A stretch of DNA of 64,000 nt from Avena insularis (Eukaryota; Streptophyta; Magnoliopsida; Poales; Poaceae): assembly GCA_023614405.1 (NCBI GenBank), contig CM042684.1, positions 203,552,941 through 203,616,940 on the forward strand, given 5' to 3'. The notes beneath the pieces are model-generated. The model saw only the letters and a program-made list of their open reading frames with translations. It had not been told where the DNA came from and did no database searches. Position numbers and translations under genes: made by a program. Positions 45,109-56,645 of this stretch are shown here, piece by piece (positions within the stretch are counted from its first letter, which is position 1; the number at the start of each line of letters is the position of its first letter).

Positions 45109-46274
45109 AGTGGTATCAGATTTCGGGTTTCTTAGTGAGATCTTACAGTTTTCGTAGTTTAGATTGCATTTGTTCTTCTTCCTATAAACCATAAAAAGCC
45201 AACAAATTAGGGTTAGATCCATATCCTAGAAACACTTTCGGGCCTATTGCATCGTTTCTTTTCAGTATTTGCTTTGTTGAGTTATAGTCTGCATCGTCGT
45301 GTCCAGTGCTGGTTTTAGATCTAGATCTTTAGAGTTCCGCGTTCTAGTCACAATCATCACCACCGCCACCACCGATTCTGCCATCACCACCGATTCTTCT
45401 ATCACCACCGCCATACACTTGCTACAACCCTACGCCCACATACCGCCTCCGCCACCACATATCCTTGTTACAGTCTAGTTAGGTCTGTTTTTGTTTTCCT
45501 ATTCGTGCTTTCCATCATTGTAGATCCGATCCGAGTTACAACTTGATCTGAGTTCCACAAAGTTTCGGCCAGAAGGGAAGAGGAGGGGAGAGCAAAAAAA
45601 AGTCTGGAAACTCCTCCGAATTTTTTTTCGGCCTATACTGTTTTTAGGCTTCTGGGATCGTTTTGAGCTATACGCCATTATAGTGAAAAAAATTGGCGTC
45701 TGCACGCTTTCTAGAGCTGTTTCGTGCAGTTTTCGGAAATTTCAAAAAAAAATCTTGAGCCTATCCTGATATTCCACCTTGCTGATTGTTTTGAGACACT
45801 TTCCATACTAGCGATTTGTGCCTCATTCGCGCGCTGTTCAGAGCACTGGTGCCTGTTGCTTTTTGTGTCGCGGCGTGACTCGTAGTGTTCTAGGCTCGTG
45901 TCTCTAGCTTGGGATAGTCTAGGACCAGCACAGTACTGTCGTTGAGCTGTTATTCAACCTTGCATTGCTGTTTTGAAATTGTGTCTACAGATATTGCAGC
46001 CACCTAGAACTCCACATATTCCTACACCGTGCGTTGACACCACCTGGCAATCGCTCTATTCAATCTTCCTGAAGCTTGATCACGACGGTTGCTGCTCACC
46101 ACCTGCTGCAGGGTAAGAATGGGTAAGAGTATTGGTTTGCTTGACAGATTAAACATTTTCCACCACTGTTCCTCTTGCATCTCTATTATATACCTGTGCT
46201 TTTTGTGTACTAATCATGCCACCAGAAAAAACCGAGACACAGCCACTGGAGGGTGAAGCCTTGCAGGCTCACCG
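45109..46274 (+). other. Primer site, leader and gag start of G
   Basis: tggtatcaga at 45111-45120 is the primer site. The leader contains a ccaccg-rich stretch at 45355-45460. Gag starts at 46217 and is truncated after about 19 codons at 46274. Confidence 0.75.
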
Positions 46275-46692
46275 AGGCTAGCCGAAATTCCCTTCTCTTC
46301 CTCCATATATACTCCCATTAGGTCATCGTTTAGACTAGGATTTTGTTTAGTAAAAGACTTAGCCACGAGCTACTCTTCGCCATAGGCACAAGTGTCAAAC
46401 CGACCTTTTGTACTACGCATAGACAGAATCCCACCTCTTCAATAAAGCTTTCATCTATATTTGCAATATCTTGATTGCATCTATAATTCTTGCTGGTTCT
46501 TCGATTGCTTGCAGGGATTGATCCTCGTGATTAGGTTGATCTAGCTCCGGCGTGATCAATAGCCTCGGAAGTTGGTGTATCGATTGCTAAGGCGCAACGT
46601 CTCGCATGTTTGTAGTCGTATCGTCAATGTCGACCTCCACCATAATCGACATATATCATCTCATTGAAAGATCGGGCAACTTTACCCTATCA
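46275..46692 (+). mobile_element. 3' LTR of element G, 5'-truncated
   Basis: Equivalent to 44691-45108 and the same length. Lacks U3 start and pol tail. Followed by TSD cacgg. Confidence 0.9.
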
Positions 46693-47366
46693 CACGGTCA
46701 AATTTCTAGTCATGCATATTCTTAGCAATAAGTTGAGTAATTCCAAAATCACTCGTTCTCGATACATTGATCGCCTGGTGGGTCTAGTGAACAGATTTTT
46801 GCAAGGTGTGAAGTTAATTTCGAAACGCACACAAAACTTCAAAACATGATGAGTCGTAGCCACTTTGATTGATTTCAAAACACGGTCAAATTTCTAGAGA
46901 TGCATATTCTTAGCAATAAGTTGAATCATTCCAAACTCTCACTCGTTCTCGATACATTGACTTCCTGGTAGGTCCACTGAACAGATTATCGCAAGGTGTG
47001 AAGTTCATTTCGAAACACAGCCAAACTTAAAAAACACGGTGACTCATAGTCTCTTTGATTGTTTTCAAAACACGGTCAATCTTTCGAGGAATGCATATTC
47101 TTAGAAAGAAGTTGAATCTTGCGAAACAACTCTTACTCGTTCTCGATACATTTACTGCCTGGTGGGTCCACTGAAAATATAATCGTAAGGGGCAAAGTTA
47201 ATTTTGAAACACTGCCAAATTTCAAAACACGGAGAGTCATAGTCTCTTTATTTGTTTTCAAAACACGGTCAAATTTCTAGGCATGCATATTCTTAGCAAT
47301 AAGTTGAATCATTCCAAACTCTCACTCGTTCTCGATACATTGACTGCCTGGTAGGTCCACTGAACA

Positions 47367-47429
47367 AAGTAATCATCAACCATTACCATCGACAAGAGAT
47401 TGCTAAGAAGATCGGGCCACCCCGTATCA
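47367..47429 (+). mobile_element. 63 bp end-piece of a B-family LTR inside an array unit
   Basis: Sequence ...gaagatcgggccaccccgtatca equals the last 60 bp of the B-family LTR (compare 1345-1403). It interrupts one 190 bp unit between tgaaca and ttatcg. No other part of the element is present. Confidence 0.8.
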
Positions 47430-48211
47430 TTATCGAAAGGTGTGAAGTTAATTTCAAAACACAACCAAACTTTCAAAACATGGTGAGTCATAGTCTCTTT
47501 GATTATTTTCAAAACATGGTCAAACTTTCGAGGCATGCATATTCTTAGCAAGAAGTTGAATCTTGCCAAACAACTCTCATTCCTTCTCGATACATTGACT
47601 TCCTGGTGGGTCCACTGAAAATATTATCGCAAGGTGTCAAGTTAATCTCGAAACACAAAATTTCAAAACACGGTGAGTCATAGTCTCTTTGTTTGTTTTC
47701 AAAACATGGTCAAATTTCTAGGCATGCATGTTCTTAGGAAGAAGTTGAATCTTTCCAAACTCTCACTCGTCTCCATACATTGACTGCCTGGTGGTGGGTC
47801 CACTAAACAGATTTTCGCAAGATGTGAAGTTAATTTCGAAACACAGCCAAAATTTCAAAACACGGTGAGTCATAGCATCTTTGATTGTTTTCAAAACACG
47901 GTCAAATTTCTAGGCATGCATATTCTTAGCAATAAGTTGAATCATTCCAAACTCTCACTCGTTCTCGATACATTGACTGCCTGGTGGGTCCAGTGAACAG
48001 ATTTTCGCCAGGTGTGAAGTTGATTTTGAAACACACGCAATATTTCAAAACGCGGTGAGCCATAGTCTCTTTGGTTGTTTTTGAAATACGGTCAAATTTC
48101 TAGGCATGGATATTCTTAGCAAGAAGTTGAATCTTTCCAAACTGTCACTCGTCTCGATACATTGACTTCCTGGTAGTGGGTCCACTGAACAGATTATCAC
48201 AAGGTGTGAAC

Positions 48212-48269
48212 TGAATTGTCTTGGATGTGTGGTCAGGCGAAATGAATTGTCTTGGATGTGTGGTCAGGC
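48212..48269 (+). repeat. Exact 27 bp direct repeat
   Basis: tgaattgtcttggatgtgtg plus gtcaggc occurs twice, at 48212-48238 and 48243-48269, separated by gaaa. It sits at the right edge of the 190 bp array. Confidence 0.9.
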
Positions 48270-49153
48270 AGCAAGGCTTTATCCAATCGCTGGGCATTGG
48301 GGCCCACCTAGGACGTGCATTTGAGCACCTGTGTCTCTAGCGTCTCCCTAAAAACCGTGGTATGATGACATCTGCATCTAAGCAGTACAGGACTACAGTA
48401 TACTAGTAAAGTCTTACTTCATGAATTAGGGAGAAGGAGTAGTCGAGTACAACTCCGTACTACTAGAACCCTACTGCCACCGCTGCCCTCCGCCTGCCAC
48501 ACTAGGACTAGTAAAAAGCCGCAAATAGCCACCGCAACCTGCCACCCACCTCCAGCAGATGCCTACCTACTGTTGTACTGGTAGTAGTATAGTAAAACGA
48601 AGACATATGTACTGTATTACTATTGGAGTACTGGTAGTACAACTCGAGTATAAAAAGACATATACTCTGTATTACTGGAGTACTAGTTCAAATGTACTAC
48701 GTACTACTACTAGTACTCTATATCTGGAGAAGAGAAATGGGTCTGCCATGCCAAGAAAGAAAGAGCCAGAAGAGCAAGCGGATAGAATTAAATGCAGATG
48801 GTGCTGAAGACGTGGATGCAGTCCTCGTTCTCTCGCCCGCAGCACTGTACACTTTGCGCCAGGCCCCAGGTTTATCCGAATCTCTCTTGGTGTAGACCTT
48901 TTCCATTTCCAAAAAAAGGCGTAGACCTTCTTACCACTCACGCAGGTAGGATCTGTTTGTCTGGTACAATACTGTACAGGGTATTAAGTGCCTGATTTAC
49001 TCTCACCTGTTAACTTTCTATAGCCTTCGTTCAAAAAAAACTCAATGCTGCATAAAAATTCAGGATTGCGGGCACTACATCGACGAGCCGAGCTTCCAGG
49101 GAACCACTCCAACGCTGGACGCGTTGGCAGATTCCACCAAGAGCTAGCTGGCG
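48270..49153 (+). other. Upstream of SINA-like pseudogene; possible lost first exon
   Basis: Contains a low-complexity tract of tagtactac words (about 48565-48720). An ATG at 48737 opens MGLPCQERKSQKSKRIELN and an acidic AEDVDAV run, which would suit a SINA-like N-terminus ahead of a RING finger, but no RING cysteines line up. The tract 49030-49150 may be intron or 5' exon end. Weak. Confidence 0.25.
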
Positions 49154-49765
49154 ATGGACAAAGACGAGCTAGTGCCGATAAGTGTTATATGCCTCCATGA
49201 TGGCTGCCTCACCATGGTCGCCTACCACGAGCTTGACGACAACAAGGTTGCGTGCCCGTACAGCCCGTGCGGCTGCATAGAGGTTGGCTGCATATTCACC
49301 ACCTCGCCAGTCGAGCTCTTTTTGCACCTCAACGACGTCCACAAGGTACAAGTGGATAGGCTATCATACGGCCAGCCCATGGAGTGTATAGTAACAATGT
49401 CGTTATCGTCTTTTTCTCCATCCATGGTCATCGTCTACGATGATGACCCTACCATGTTCAGCCTCATCATCGGCGAGCTCGGCCAGGCTGCCGCTGTTTC
49501 CTCGGTGTGCATCAGGGTGACCTCGTGCTCGTGGCCCCGGTACAGGGTGAAGCTGTGCGCGACTGGCCCGTAGTCGCCAGCGGACTTCTCGACGGACACC
49601 CTTAATGGGGTCATTGAGCCGACGAGTTGCGCGTCACCCGACAGTGTTGGGCTCGAAGATCTGACATTCCTCACGGTGCCACCGTGGTACATTACCACGG
49701 CTGATGGACAGTACGGGACGATCAAGGTGTTGTCTTTCTGCGTTTGCATCGATAGGATGAATTGA
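49154..49765 (+). pseudogene. SINA-like E3 ligase pseudogene 1
   Basis: Open from 49154 to TAG 49571-49573, then open again in the same frame to TGA 49763. It has the SIAH-type zinc finger (CLHDGC...ACPYSPCGC...GC.FTTSPVELFLHLNDVH, about residues 14-60), then the C-terminal domain typical of grass SINA-like proteins (VSSVCIRVTSCSWPRYRVKL, and after the stop LEDLTFLTVPP...IDRMN). The family are ubiquitin ligases that bind substrates through this part; the RING needed for E2 binding is absent here. One nonsense codon and no RING indicate a pseudogene. Confidence 0.75.
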
Positions 49766-50110
49766 TCTTAATCTTCGGCTAAGTGATCCTAATGCGATGG
49801 TAATGATGTTTTCTGAAATTTTTCAACTACTACTCCACGTGCTCACTGCTAGGGGGACACATATCAACATGCCCCCTGTATCTACCACCCAATATTCATC
49901 TGATAGACAAAAGTGATCCAAAGCAAAGTAGAAAATAAAACATCTCACACTTACGCCCAGTTTTTAACTATGTTTAACTTTTTAGACACTAGATAATAAA
50001 AACATTTTATCAGTCATTAATAGTTCAAATACATGCATATATTTATTAGAAAAATACAGACATATAATTTTCACAAATTTGCATAAATTAATTTTCATAC
50101 TTTTGTCCGC
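49766..50110. other. No gene recognised
   Basis: AT-rich sequence between the SINA-like pseudogene and the Helitron-related repeats; nothing supportable. Confidence 0.5.
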
Positions 50111-50410
50111 ACACTATATATAATAGTGGTAAGATAAGAAAAGAAAGACTATCAATAGCATCTTATCGATGCTAAAATGGAAATGAAGATCCAACGTCTC
50201 ATAATGTTGGGATTCGAGTCTTGATCCAATGGTAAATATCAAAGTTATTCGTACACTATATACAATGCTAAGAAAAAAATGAGAAACGTGTATTTTGATA
50301 CCTTTGAATACAAAAAATGCTCTGGCTTCTTCACAATGTGTATTGCCCTACGGTGTATGAACATTCCTGGTTTTGACCCGAACAGCCAACGTCATGACCA
50401 TATCAAAATT
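50110..50410 (+). repeat. About 290 bp dispersed repeat, copy 1
   Basis: Begins gtggtaagataagaaaag and ends ccaacgtcatgaccatat. Related copies at about 55735-56018 and 56357-56645. It contains an exon-like peptide (FDTFEYKKC.GFFTMCI.LR.MNIP.FDPN) in two of three copies. The first part is related to Helitron H2. Confidence 0.65.
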
Positions 50411-50479
50411 GTGTATTGGCCTACGGCTGATCTCTCGAGAAGGATCCCAACTATAAAGTTTTCCTTTTAGGGTCTTTGT

Positions 50480-53400
50480 GCTAAATGTATGTACCTCGAT
50501 GTAATAATTTTCCTTTTTTAGGTCCTTGATGTAAAATGTACTCCCACCGACCGTGTAAAATTTTAATCTAAAAGTAAATGGTTAAATTTAAACGAATTTA
50601 AGCTTAGTTGTCAACGGGTATGAACATTCTTGGATTTCAAGACGAACGACTAAGGTAAGTCCATATCAACATCATACTTTACGTTGATGATCCCATGTTA
50701 GAGAATTTGCATGGCAACAGATCTGGCCATGTTTTGAAAACAATTGAAGAGGAAGTAGTATTAAGAGTTTGGCTCAGACCAGGTGATCTCTTGAGAATGA
50801 GCCGAACCAGTTTTTTTCTTTTAGGGTCCTTTATGCTAAATGTATATGGACCTCGATGTAATTTTTACTTTTTTGAGGTCCCTGATGTAAAATGTACTCT
50901 AATCGACTGTGTAAAGTTCTAACCTAAAAGTAAGTGGTGAAATTTCAACGAATTTAAGCTTAGTTGTCAACGAGTATTAACCATTCTTGTGTTTCAAGAC
51001 GAATGACCAAGGTCAAGGCCATATCTACATCATAGTTTATGCTGATGATCCCATATCCAAGAATTTGCATGCCGACAAATTAGGCCATATTTTGAAAACA
51101 ATCGAAGATGAAGTAGTATGAAGAGTATGACTCGATCAATTACTCTCTAGAGAAGGAGCTAAACCCGACTGTTTTCCTTGCTTAATTTTAGTGTCCTTTG
51201 TGCTAAATGTATGGACCTCGATGTAATTTCCCCTTTTGTTAGGTCTAAAAGTGTAAGTGGTGAAATTTAGATGATTTTAAGCTTTCTTGTCAATAAGTAT
51301 GAGCATTCTTGGATTTCAAGCCGAATGACCAAGGTCAAGGCCATACTAACATTATACTTTGTGCTAATGATCCCATGTTTGAGAATTTGCATGGCAACAG
51401 ATTTGCCATGTTTTGAAAACAATTGAAGAGGAGGTAGTATTAAGAGTTTGGCTCAGATCAGCTGATCTCTCGAGAATGAGCCAAACCAGATTTTTTTCTT
51501 TTAGGGTCCTTTATGCTAAATGTATATGGAGCTCGATGTAATTTTTTCTTTTTGAGGTCCGTGATACTTCGGTCGACCTTGTAAAGTTCTAACCTAAAAG
51601 TATTGTGGTTAAATTTAAACGAATTTAAGATTAGTTTTCAACGAGTATGAAGCATTATTCTTGTAATTCAAGATGTACCACCAAGGTCAAGGACATATCT
51701 ACATCATACTTTATGTTGATGATCCCATATCTAAGAATTTGCATGCCGACAAATTTGGCAATATTTTGAACACAATCAAAGATGAATACACTATGAAGAG
51801 GAGTATGGCTCGATCAGCTACTCTCTCGAGAAGGAGCCGAACCTGACTATTTTCCTTGCTTAATTTTAGGTTCCTTTATGCTCAATGTATGGACCTCGAT
51901 GTAATTTCCCACCTTTTAGGTATAAAAGTGTAAGTGGTGAAATTTAGACGATTTTAAGCTTACTTATCAACGAGTATGAACATTCTTGGATTTCAAGCCG
52001 AACGACCAAGGTCAAGGCGATATCAACATCATACTTTATATGATGATGATCCCATGTTAGAGAATTTGCATGGCAATAGATCTGGCCATGTATTGAAAAC
52101 AATCGAAGATGAAGTAGTATCAAGAGTTTGGCTCAGATTAACTAATCCCTCGAGAAGGAACCGAACAAGAAATTTTTCCTTTTAGGGTCCTTTATACTAA
52201 ATGTATGGACCTCGATGTAATTTTTCCTTTTTCAAGGTCCCTAATGTGAAATGTACTCCGATCGATCGTGTAAAGTTCTAACCTCCTAAAAGTAAGTGGT
52301 GAAATTTAAATGAATTTAAGCTTAGTTACCAACGAGTATGAACCATTCTTGTATTTCAAGGCGAACGACCAAGGTCAAGGCCATATCTACACCATATTTT
52401 ATGATGATGATCCCATATTCAAGAATTTGCATGCCAACAAATTTGGCCATATTTTGATAACAATTGAAGATGAAGTAGTATGAAGAGTGTGGCTCGATCA
52501 GCTACTCTCTCGAAAGGAGCCGAACCCGACTGTTTTGCTTGCTTGTTTTTAGGGTTCTTTGTGCTAAATGTATGGACCTCGATGTAAAATTTCCCCTTTT
52601 TAGGTGCTTGTTGTAAAATGTACTCCCATCGACAGTGTAAAATTCTAACCTAAAAGTAAGTGGTGAAATTTAAACGAATTTCAGCTTAATTTCCACAAAT
52701 TTAAGCATAGTTGTCAACGAGTATGAAAAAATCATGGATTTCAAGGCGAACGACCACAAGGTCAAGGCCATATCTCTACATCAGACTTTATGCTAATGAT
52801 CCCATATGCAAGAAGTTGCATGCCGACAAATCTGGACATATTTTGAAAACAATCGAAGATGAAGTAGTATGAAGAGTGTGGCTAGATCAGCTACTCTCTC
52901 GAGAAGGAGCCGAACCCGACTGTTTTCTTTACTCAATTTTAGGGTCCTTTGTGCTAAATGTATGGACCTAGATGTAATTTTCCCTTTTTTAGGTCCTTGA
53001 TGTAGAATGTACTCCCACCGATCGTGTAAAATGCTTATCTAAAAGTAAGTGGTGAATTTCAACGAATTTAAGCATAGTTGTCAATGAGTATGAAAAAATC
53101 TTGGATTTCAAGGTGAACAACCACAAGGTCAAGGCCATATCTCTACATCAGACTTTATGCTGATGATCCCATATCCAAGAATTTGCATGCCGAAAAATTT
53201 GGCCATATTTTGAAAACAATCAAAGATGAAGTAGTATGAAGAGTGTGGCTCGATCAACTACTCTCTCGAGAAGGAGCCGAAACCAACTGTTTCTTTGCTC
53301 AATTTTAGGGTCCTTTTTGCTAAATGTGTGGACCTCGATGTAATTTTCCCTTTTTTTAGGTCCTTGATGTAGAATGTACTCCCACCGACCATCTAAAATT

Positions 53401-53600
53401 CTAACCTAAAAGTAAGTGGTGAAATTTCAATGAATTTAAGCATAGTTGTCAACGAGTATGAAAAAATCTTGGATTTCAAGGCGAACGACCACAAGGTCAA
53501 AGCCATATCTCTACATCAGACTTGATGCTCATGATCCCATATCCAAGAATTTACATGCCAACAAATTTGGCCATCTTTTGAGAATAATCAAAGATATTAA
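50480..53600 (+). repeat. Tandem array of 325-390 bp units
   Basis: Nine or so units marked by taagtggtgaaattt near 50574, 50930, 51254, 51600, 51929, 52292, 52655, 53043 and 53408. Spacings 356, 324, 346, 329, 363, 363, 388, 365: the first part alternates long and short units, the short ones lacking the ttgatgtaaaatgtactcc segment. Each unit contains an exon-like stretch (DDPMLENLHGNRSGHVLKTIEDEVV in several units, often broken) followed by a 3'-UTR-like cctttgtgctaaatgtatgg. Similar 3'-UTR-like pieces lie at 57010 and 60690. No full gene. Confidence 0.85.
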
Positions 53601-53719
53601 AAACAAAAAATAATCAATTTCAATTTTCCAAGTGACAGGAATTTATTTTCTAAAAAGCAAGTAAGAAGAATTTATTTCCTTTTTTCTGTTAAAAAATAAT
53701 GAACGAGATGAGACTATGA

Positions 53720-54165
53720 GCACATAGGAGGCAGCGAGAGAGCTGCGAAGAGGAGGATTTGAAGGCGGTGCGATGTCAGAGCAAAGCTGGGATGGGTTCC
53801 TAACACGAGGTACAGGGTATAGTGAGTAGAGTAAATTTCAGGACCACAATATATATGCACGCAAAACAAAATGTGTTTTCTCTCTCCTTCACTCCCCCAT
53901 CACCAGCCCCACACCCCGGTCGGCTGATCTCTCCCTCGTCCACAACGTGGCGCTGCGCATGCGCGTCGATCGACAACCTGCCATGGGTGGCTCCGTTTCT
54001 TTGTTGGTGGCGCTGTATCTTTGTCTGGCATGTTCGTCAGCTGCGTTGGTGGGAACCATTTTGGTCCTTACAATAGAGTAGCAATTCAAACTTTCCCGGT
54101 TTCAAAATTTTCACTTCCTTCACAAACATCCGAGGGAAAGGATATTCAATAGATCGTCATTCGTA
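53720..54165 (+). repeat. Paralogous segment, copy 1
   Basis: Matches 58550-58960 in order: gaaggcggtgcgatgtcagagca, gggttcctaacacgaggta, gtaaatttcaggac, a ctcactc/ccatca 5'-UTR-like region, gcgcatgcg, and caattcaaactttc. The open frame 53822-54076 is not shared in frame with the copy, so no gene is called. Confidence 0.7.
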
Positions 54166-54289
54166 GTACTACTACTAGTACTACAGGGTACAGTGAGTAG
54201 TACCAAAAGAAACTTTTTTTGACGAGTAGTACCAGAAGAAACTTCATACAACCATTAACTTCATATAGGACTCGCTGCTGAACTAGTGC

Positions 54290-54730
54290 AGGTCCGGCTC
54301 CTCCTTGCACCTAGTCTGCACCGCCAGCGGCAGCTCGTGACATCAGCACCAACGATAGCTCCAGCGACATAGCCAGCTCCTGACTCATCGGTACCTCCGG
54401 AGAAGGCGGCACCTCCTAAGCCATCGGCGGCACCGCCAGAAAACTAGGAGGCACCTCCGGAGCCATCGGCAGCTCCAAGAGAACACTGTGGATGAAGTTA
54501 CCGTTGTTTAGGAATCGGTTCCAGTAGTTGGTGAAAATGTTGGAGCCGGTGAACACCACCATCTCATAGCCGCAGTGGAAGGCCTGGCTGTAGAGGAGAT
54601 GGGTGTCCCTGAAGTTGACGAACTTGACCTTCAACGTCCTATCCGGATTTTTGTAGATGTCGTACATCTGGTACTTGCGGTCACCATACCCAGCATTGAG
54701 GAAGGCGCACGCCAGCTGCCACTTTGTTCT
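54290..54730 (-). pseudogene. Unrecognised gene fragment
   Basis: Minus-strand frame open upstream of the first Met at 54667 (LACAFLNAGYGDRKYQMYDIY) through VKFVNFRDTHLLYSQAFHCG and FTGSNIFTNYWNRFLNN to a stop at 54416. The composition is clearly protein-like (balanced hydrophobics, aromatic pairs). No family recognised. No start region or partner exon visible, so it is a fragment. Confidence 0.4.
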
Positions 54731-55182
54731 CCGTAGAGAGAAAGCCTAAATGCGCAGGGCATTGTCCTCCTGTGCGGCGATGTCGGGGCCTTTGCGTCCG
54801 GTACGGGGGGGAGGGGGGCAGCCGGATGGTGGCCATGGATGATAGACGAGGTCGGAGATGTTGCTGGAAGCAGGGGATTAGGGATGGTTTGGTGCGGGGA
54901 AGGGGAGCTATTAAATAGGATGGAGGTGATCCAAGATTAATGTGGCAGATTACCGAAGCGAGGGGACAATCAATGTCGCTGATGAAGCCGATGCATGTGA
55001 CAAATATCGATGATGATGACTAGGGTAAGCGATTGGACGGAATGCTGACTCTACTTCCTGCACTCGAAGGCCCAGTCATAATTTTGTGGTGCGTCCAAGG
55101 CGACCGCGACCTCCCCAATCTGTGGGCCCTACGTGGATGACTGAGTTGATGGGTGAAAACTAATTGATAATGATAAAGTGGT
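54731..55182. other. No gene recognised
   Basis: GC-richer stretch. The short frame 54724-54918 is Arg/Gly-rich because of a ggggga run and has no motif. Confidence 0.5.
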
Positions 55183-55474
55183 ACGAAATGTGATTTAGCA
55201 AACATTAAGTTGATTTAGCCAATATTCTTGTTAGAGAAAAATGCATACATTAAGTCTATTAGTAATAACTATCTACCCATATTGAGAATACATCCTAGTG
55301 TGCTATGAAATTTTTGGGGTGGTGAAATGATGGTTCTAGAACATGTTGGAGTTTGCTCTAGGTACTATTCAACACGAATCCAGCTGCTCTTAACCATTCG
55401 ATCTAATAGCTTAACGGTCAGGATTGGTGCTATGGATCCAATTCAAAACTGCTCCATTATAGTAGTAGAGAAAA
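55183..55474 (-). mobile_element. Helitron H1, copy b (3'-truncated)
   Basis: Reverse orientation. The start TCTCTACTACTATAATGG is at 55474 read leftward. The hairpin end is missing on the left, where homology stops near 55183. Confidence 0.75.
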
Positions 55475-55489
55475 GTGCCACCACCCGGT

Positions 55490-56020
55490 AGAATGGAAAA
55501 AAGAAGATCCAACGCCTAGCATTATTGTGATTCGCGAGTCTTGATCCATAGGTTAATACTCAAAGTTATTCGTACATTATATAGTGGTAAGATAAGATAA
55601 CAAAGACCATCAATAGTATCTTCTAGATGATGGAATGGATTAGAGGATCCAATAACTAGCAGCGATGTTGGGATTCGCGAGTCATGAATCAACGGTCAAT
55701 ATTCAAAGTTCTCCGCATAGAATATATAAAAAATAGTGGTAAGATAAGAAAAGAAAGACTATCAATAGTATTTTCTCGATGCTAAAATGGAAATGAAGAT
55801 CCAACATCTGACAATGTTGGGATTCACATCTTGATCCAACGGTCAATATTCAAAGTTATTCGTACACTATATAGTGCTAAGAAAAAAAAGAGAAACATGT
55901 GTTTTGACACCTTTGAATACAAAAAATGCTACGTCTTCTTCACAATGTGTATTGGCCTACGGTCTATGCACATTCCTAGCTTTGACCCGAACATCCAAGG
56001 TCATGACCATATTGACATCA
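55490..56020 (-). repeat. H2-related segments and 290 bp repeat copy 2
   Basis: Three successive H2-like 5' ends in reverse (each with gtggtaagataag and tgttgggattcgcgag-like words, near 55500-55600, 55600-55735 and 55735-55880), the last passing into the 290 bp repeat ending catattgacatca at 56020. Confidence 0.6.
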
Positions 56021-56022
56021 TA

Positions 56023-56352
56023 TCTCTACTACTATAATGGAGCAGTTTTAATTTGAATTGGATCCATAGCACCAATCCTGACCGTTGGGCTGTTAGATCT
56101 AATGGTTCAGAGCAGCTCGATTCATGTTGAATAGTACCTATAGCAAACTCCACCATGTTCTAGAACCATCATGTCACCACACCCAAAATTTCATAGCACA
56201 GTAGGTTGTATTCTCAATATGTGTAGATATATTATTAATAGACTTAATGTATCCATTTTTTCTCTAACAAGACTATTGGTTAATAACAACTTAAAGTTTG
56301 TTAAATCACATTTCATATAGTATATACGTATGTGGCACGTTCCTTTTACTAG
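56023..56352 (+). mobile_element. Helitron H1, copy c
   Basis: TCTCTACTACTATAATGG start after an A, ...GGCACGTTCCTTTTACTAG end before a T. 330 bp. Non-coding. Confidence 0.8.
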
Positions 56353-56356
56353 TAGT

Positions 56357-56645
56357 GGTAAGATAAGAAAATAACGACTATCAATAGTATCTTCTCGATG
56401 ATAAAATGGAAATAATGAAGATCAAATGTCTGACAATGTTGGGATTCGTGTCTTGATCCAACGGTCAATATTCAAAGTTATTTGTACACTATATAGTGCT
56501 AAGAAAAAAAATGAGAAACATGTGTTTTGACACCTTTGAATACAAAAAATGCTCTCGCTGCTTTACAATGTGTGTTGGCCTAAGGTGTATGAACATTCCT
56601 GGTTTCGACCCGAATAGCCAAGGTCATGACCATATTGACATCATA
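56357..56645 (+). repeat. 290 bp repeat, copy 3
   Basis: Same blocks as 50110-50410 and 55735-56018; begins at the right edge of H1 copy c. Confidence 0.65.

Larger units (their letters stand above)
44171..46692 (+). mobile_element. Gypsy element G, internally deleted, TSD cacgg
   Basis: LTR 44171-45108 (TGATGAGGACATCC...CCCTATCA), primer site, leader, a gag start at 46217 (MPPEKTETQPLEGEAL), then a jump into the middle of the second LTR (46275-46692). TSD cacgg at 44166-44170 and 46693-46697, inside an array unit. All of gag-pol after about 19 codons and the first half of the 3' LTR are deleted. The breakpoint shares AGGCT on both sides. Confidence 0.9.
43950..48212 (+). repeat. Tandem array of about 190 bp units
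   Basis: Units start ttgattgttttcaaaacacggtc and carry aggcatgcatattcttagca, ctctcactcgttctcgata, cattgactgcctggtgggtcc and ggtgtgaagttaatttcgaaacac. Starts at about 43953, 44150, then after element G at 46866, 47055, 47247, 47500, 47690, 47881 and 48070, giving a period of 189-192 bp, except one unit lengthened by a 63 bp insertion. About 8 units; no coding capacity. Confidence 0.9.

Noticed and set aside
43950..48212. CRISPR-like regular repeats
   Set aside because: Units are contiguous 190 bp tandem repeats without unique spacers, in a plant genome.
50690..52480. Copia-like YVDD motif (LYVDDPMLENLHG) in the tandem array
   Set aside because: The surrounding residues do not match reverse transcriptase, and other units read LYDDD or are broken; chance similarity is more likely.
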